From the NCBI RefSeq assembly GCF_012427845.1, contig NZ_CP038498.1, positions 3,844,001 through 3,908,000 on the forward strand: a stretch of DNA of 64,000 nucleotides, written 5' to 3'. The stretch comes from Pectobacterium punjabense. GTDB lineage: Bacteria; Pseudomonadota; Gammaproteobacteria; Enterobacterales; Enterobacteriaceae. The translations under genes and the position numbers were made by a program. Shown one piece after another: positions 63,210 through 64,000 of this stretch. The notes under the pieces were generated by a model that was not told where the DNA came from, searched no databases, and was given only the letters and a program-made list of their open reading frames with translations. Within the stretch, counting starts at the first letter, position 1. Every line of letters starts with the position of its first letter.

Positions 63210-64000
63210 ATGAGTAAGAAAATTGCTGGCGTCCTGACCGCCATCGTCACGCCGTTTGATAATCAGGGCGAATTTAACCCCGCAGCTATGCGCCTTCAGG
63301 TTCAGCGCCAGATGCGCTATGGCAACGGTATTTTCTGCAACGGCACCAACGGTGAGTTCTTTGTTCTACACACCGATGAGAAAGTCGCCGTCACCGAAAC
63401 CTGCGTGGATGAAGTTGCCGGAAAAGTGCCCGTTGTCGGCCACATCGGTGAAATCTCCACGCGGGAAACCATTAAGCTCGGCAAGCGTATCGCCGCGCTG
63501 GGTGTCGATGCCGTTTCAGTCATCACCCCTTATTTCATCCCATTAAAACAGGAAGAGTTGATCGCCCACTACACCGCCGTCGCCGATGCGCTGACCGTGC
63601 CGGTGTTCCTCTACAACATTCCTGCACGCACGGGGAATACGCTGGCACCGGAAACCGTCCGCACGCTGGCGGATCACCCGAACATCATCGGCATCAAAGA
63701 CAGCGCAGGCAGCTATGAAAGCCTGAGCAGCTATGTGCAAGCGGTGAAAGGCGTACAGGGTTTTGACGTACTGAATGGCCCAGACTCGCTCATTCACCAG
63801 GGCTTTGTTGACGGCTGCTCCGCCTGTATTTCCGGGCTAGCTAACGTGGCACCGGAACCGATCAGCCAGATTTGGCACCGTTTCCATGCTGGTGACATCG
63901 AAGGCTCCCGTCAGGCACAAGAACAGGTTGCCGAATTGCGTAAGACGCTGTACGCCATCGCGTTTTCACCGGCTGTGGTGAAGAAAGCGCTGGCGATCAT
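63210..64000 (+). CDS. DHDPS/NAL-family aldolase (partial at window end)
   Basis: A TIM-barrel class-I aldolase of the DapA/NanA family, about 263 residues visible of roughly 300. The substrate loop is CNGTNGEFFVL, the catalytic Tyr lies in FLYNIPARTG and the Schiff-base Lys in IIGIKDSAGS. GAGGAA lies upstream of the ATG. Neighbours in the D-threonate locus suggest a catabolic aldolase, not lysine synthesis. The end lies beyond the window. Confidence 0.85.
   Translation, partial: MSKKIAGVLTAIVTPFDNQGEFNPAAMRLQVQRQMRYGNGIFCNGTNGEFFVLHTDEKVAVTETCVDEVAGKVPVVGHIGEISTRETIKLGKRIAALGVDAVSVITPYFIPLKQEELIAHYTAVADALTVPVFLYNIPARTGNTLAPETVRTLADHPNIIGIKDSAGSYESLSSYVQAVKGVQGFDVLNGPDSLIHQGFVDGCSACISGLANVAPEPISQIWHRFHAGDIEGSRQAQEQVAELRKTLYAIAFSPAVVKKALAI

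Noticed and set aside
1..64000. tRNA and rRNA genes
   Set aside because: No cloverleaf with a T-loop (GTTCRANNC) and CCA-type end, and no rRNA-like stretch, was found by eye.

Overview
The window looks like a chromosomal segment of a soft-rot enterobacterium, most likely Pectobacterium or a close relative. The uvrA/ssb pair, the LexA, Zur and CRP sites and the tellurite and D-threonate genes are typical of Enterobacterales. The GH105-type pectin-fragment hydrolase and the long hairpin-rich intergenic repeat fit Pectobacteriaceae. This placement is inferred from gene content and style; no species is claimed.

Layout: (1) 1-3036, core DNA repair: 5' part of uvrA and divergent ssb with a LexA box between them. 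(2) About 3037 to 13.7 kb, an AT-rich mobile island behind ssb. It starts with three overlapping tyrosine recombinases plus a small coiled-coil protein, the arrangement of GInt-type islands (ginABCD). Its cargo is a 17-codon ORF with its own terminator, a DUF4760-like membrane protein, an HNH nuclease flanked by decayed IS3 remnants and a diverged 180-bp repeat, a small lipoprotein and a zinc-ribbon membrane protein. (3) 14.1-20.3 kb: exported amidohydrolase, two GNAT acetyltransferases, a 345-bp mosaic of hairpins, an AhpD-like protein and a divergent MocR regulator. (4) 20.3-33.2 kb: a divergent glycan-use locus. One arm has a putative toroid lyase/hydrolase, GH105, ABC ATPase, two permeases and LacI. 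The other has the binding protein, a half-length kinase paralogue, a BadF-type sugar kinase and a Tat-exported phosphoesterase. Two identical 16-bp palindromes and a perfect CRP site lie between the arms. (5) 33.9-37.2 kb: a very AT-rich cassette that I read as an undescribed RiPP (ribosomal peptide) locus. It has a 45-residue precursor with a GGETTGNSSHCQGGGGW end, a His-rich GRDP-like protein, a MATE-type exporter and a JmjC/cupin dioxygenase with a PqqD-like C-terminal domain, behind a perfect CRP site. (6) 37.5-40.1 kb: a Zur-box-controlled metal ABC transporter preceded by an overlapping 36-residue membrane peptide. (7) 40.2-57.5 kb: a complete tellurite-resistance/stress supercluster. 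It has kinase, PP2C, three VWA TerY proteins, TerX and TerW, then a five-gene biosynthetic operon (ATP-grasp, PRTase-TRSP, HAD, StiP-like, CitE-like), then terZABCDE. (8) 57.5-64 kb: a HAD-IB phosphatase, then a D-threonate catabolic locus (DeoR regulator, pdxA2, dtnK) with a divergent Fe-type alcohol dehydrogenase and a DHDPS-family aldolase cut by the window end.

Most gene identities rest on conserved motifs read by eye. No alignment, structure prediction or database search could be run, so family names outside well-known cases are marked with lower confidence.
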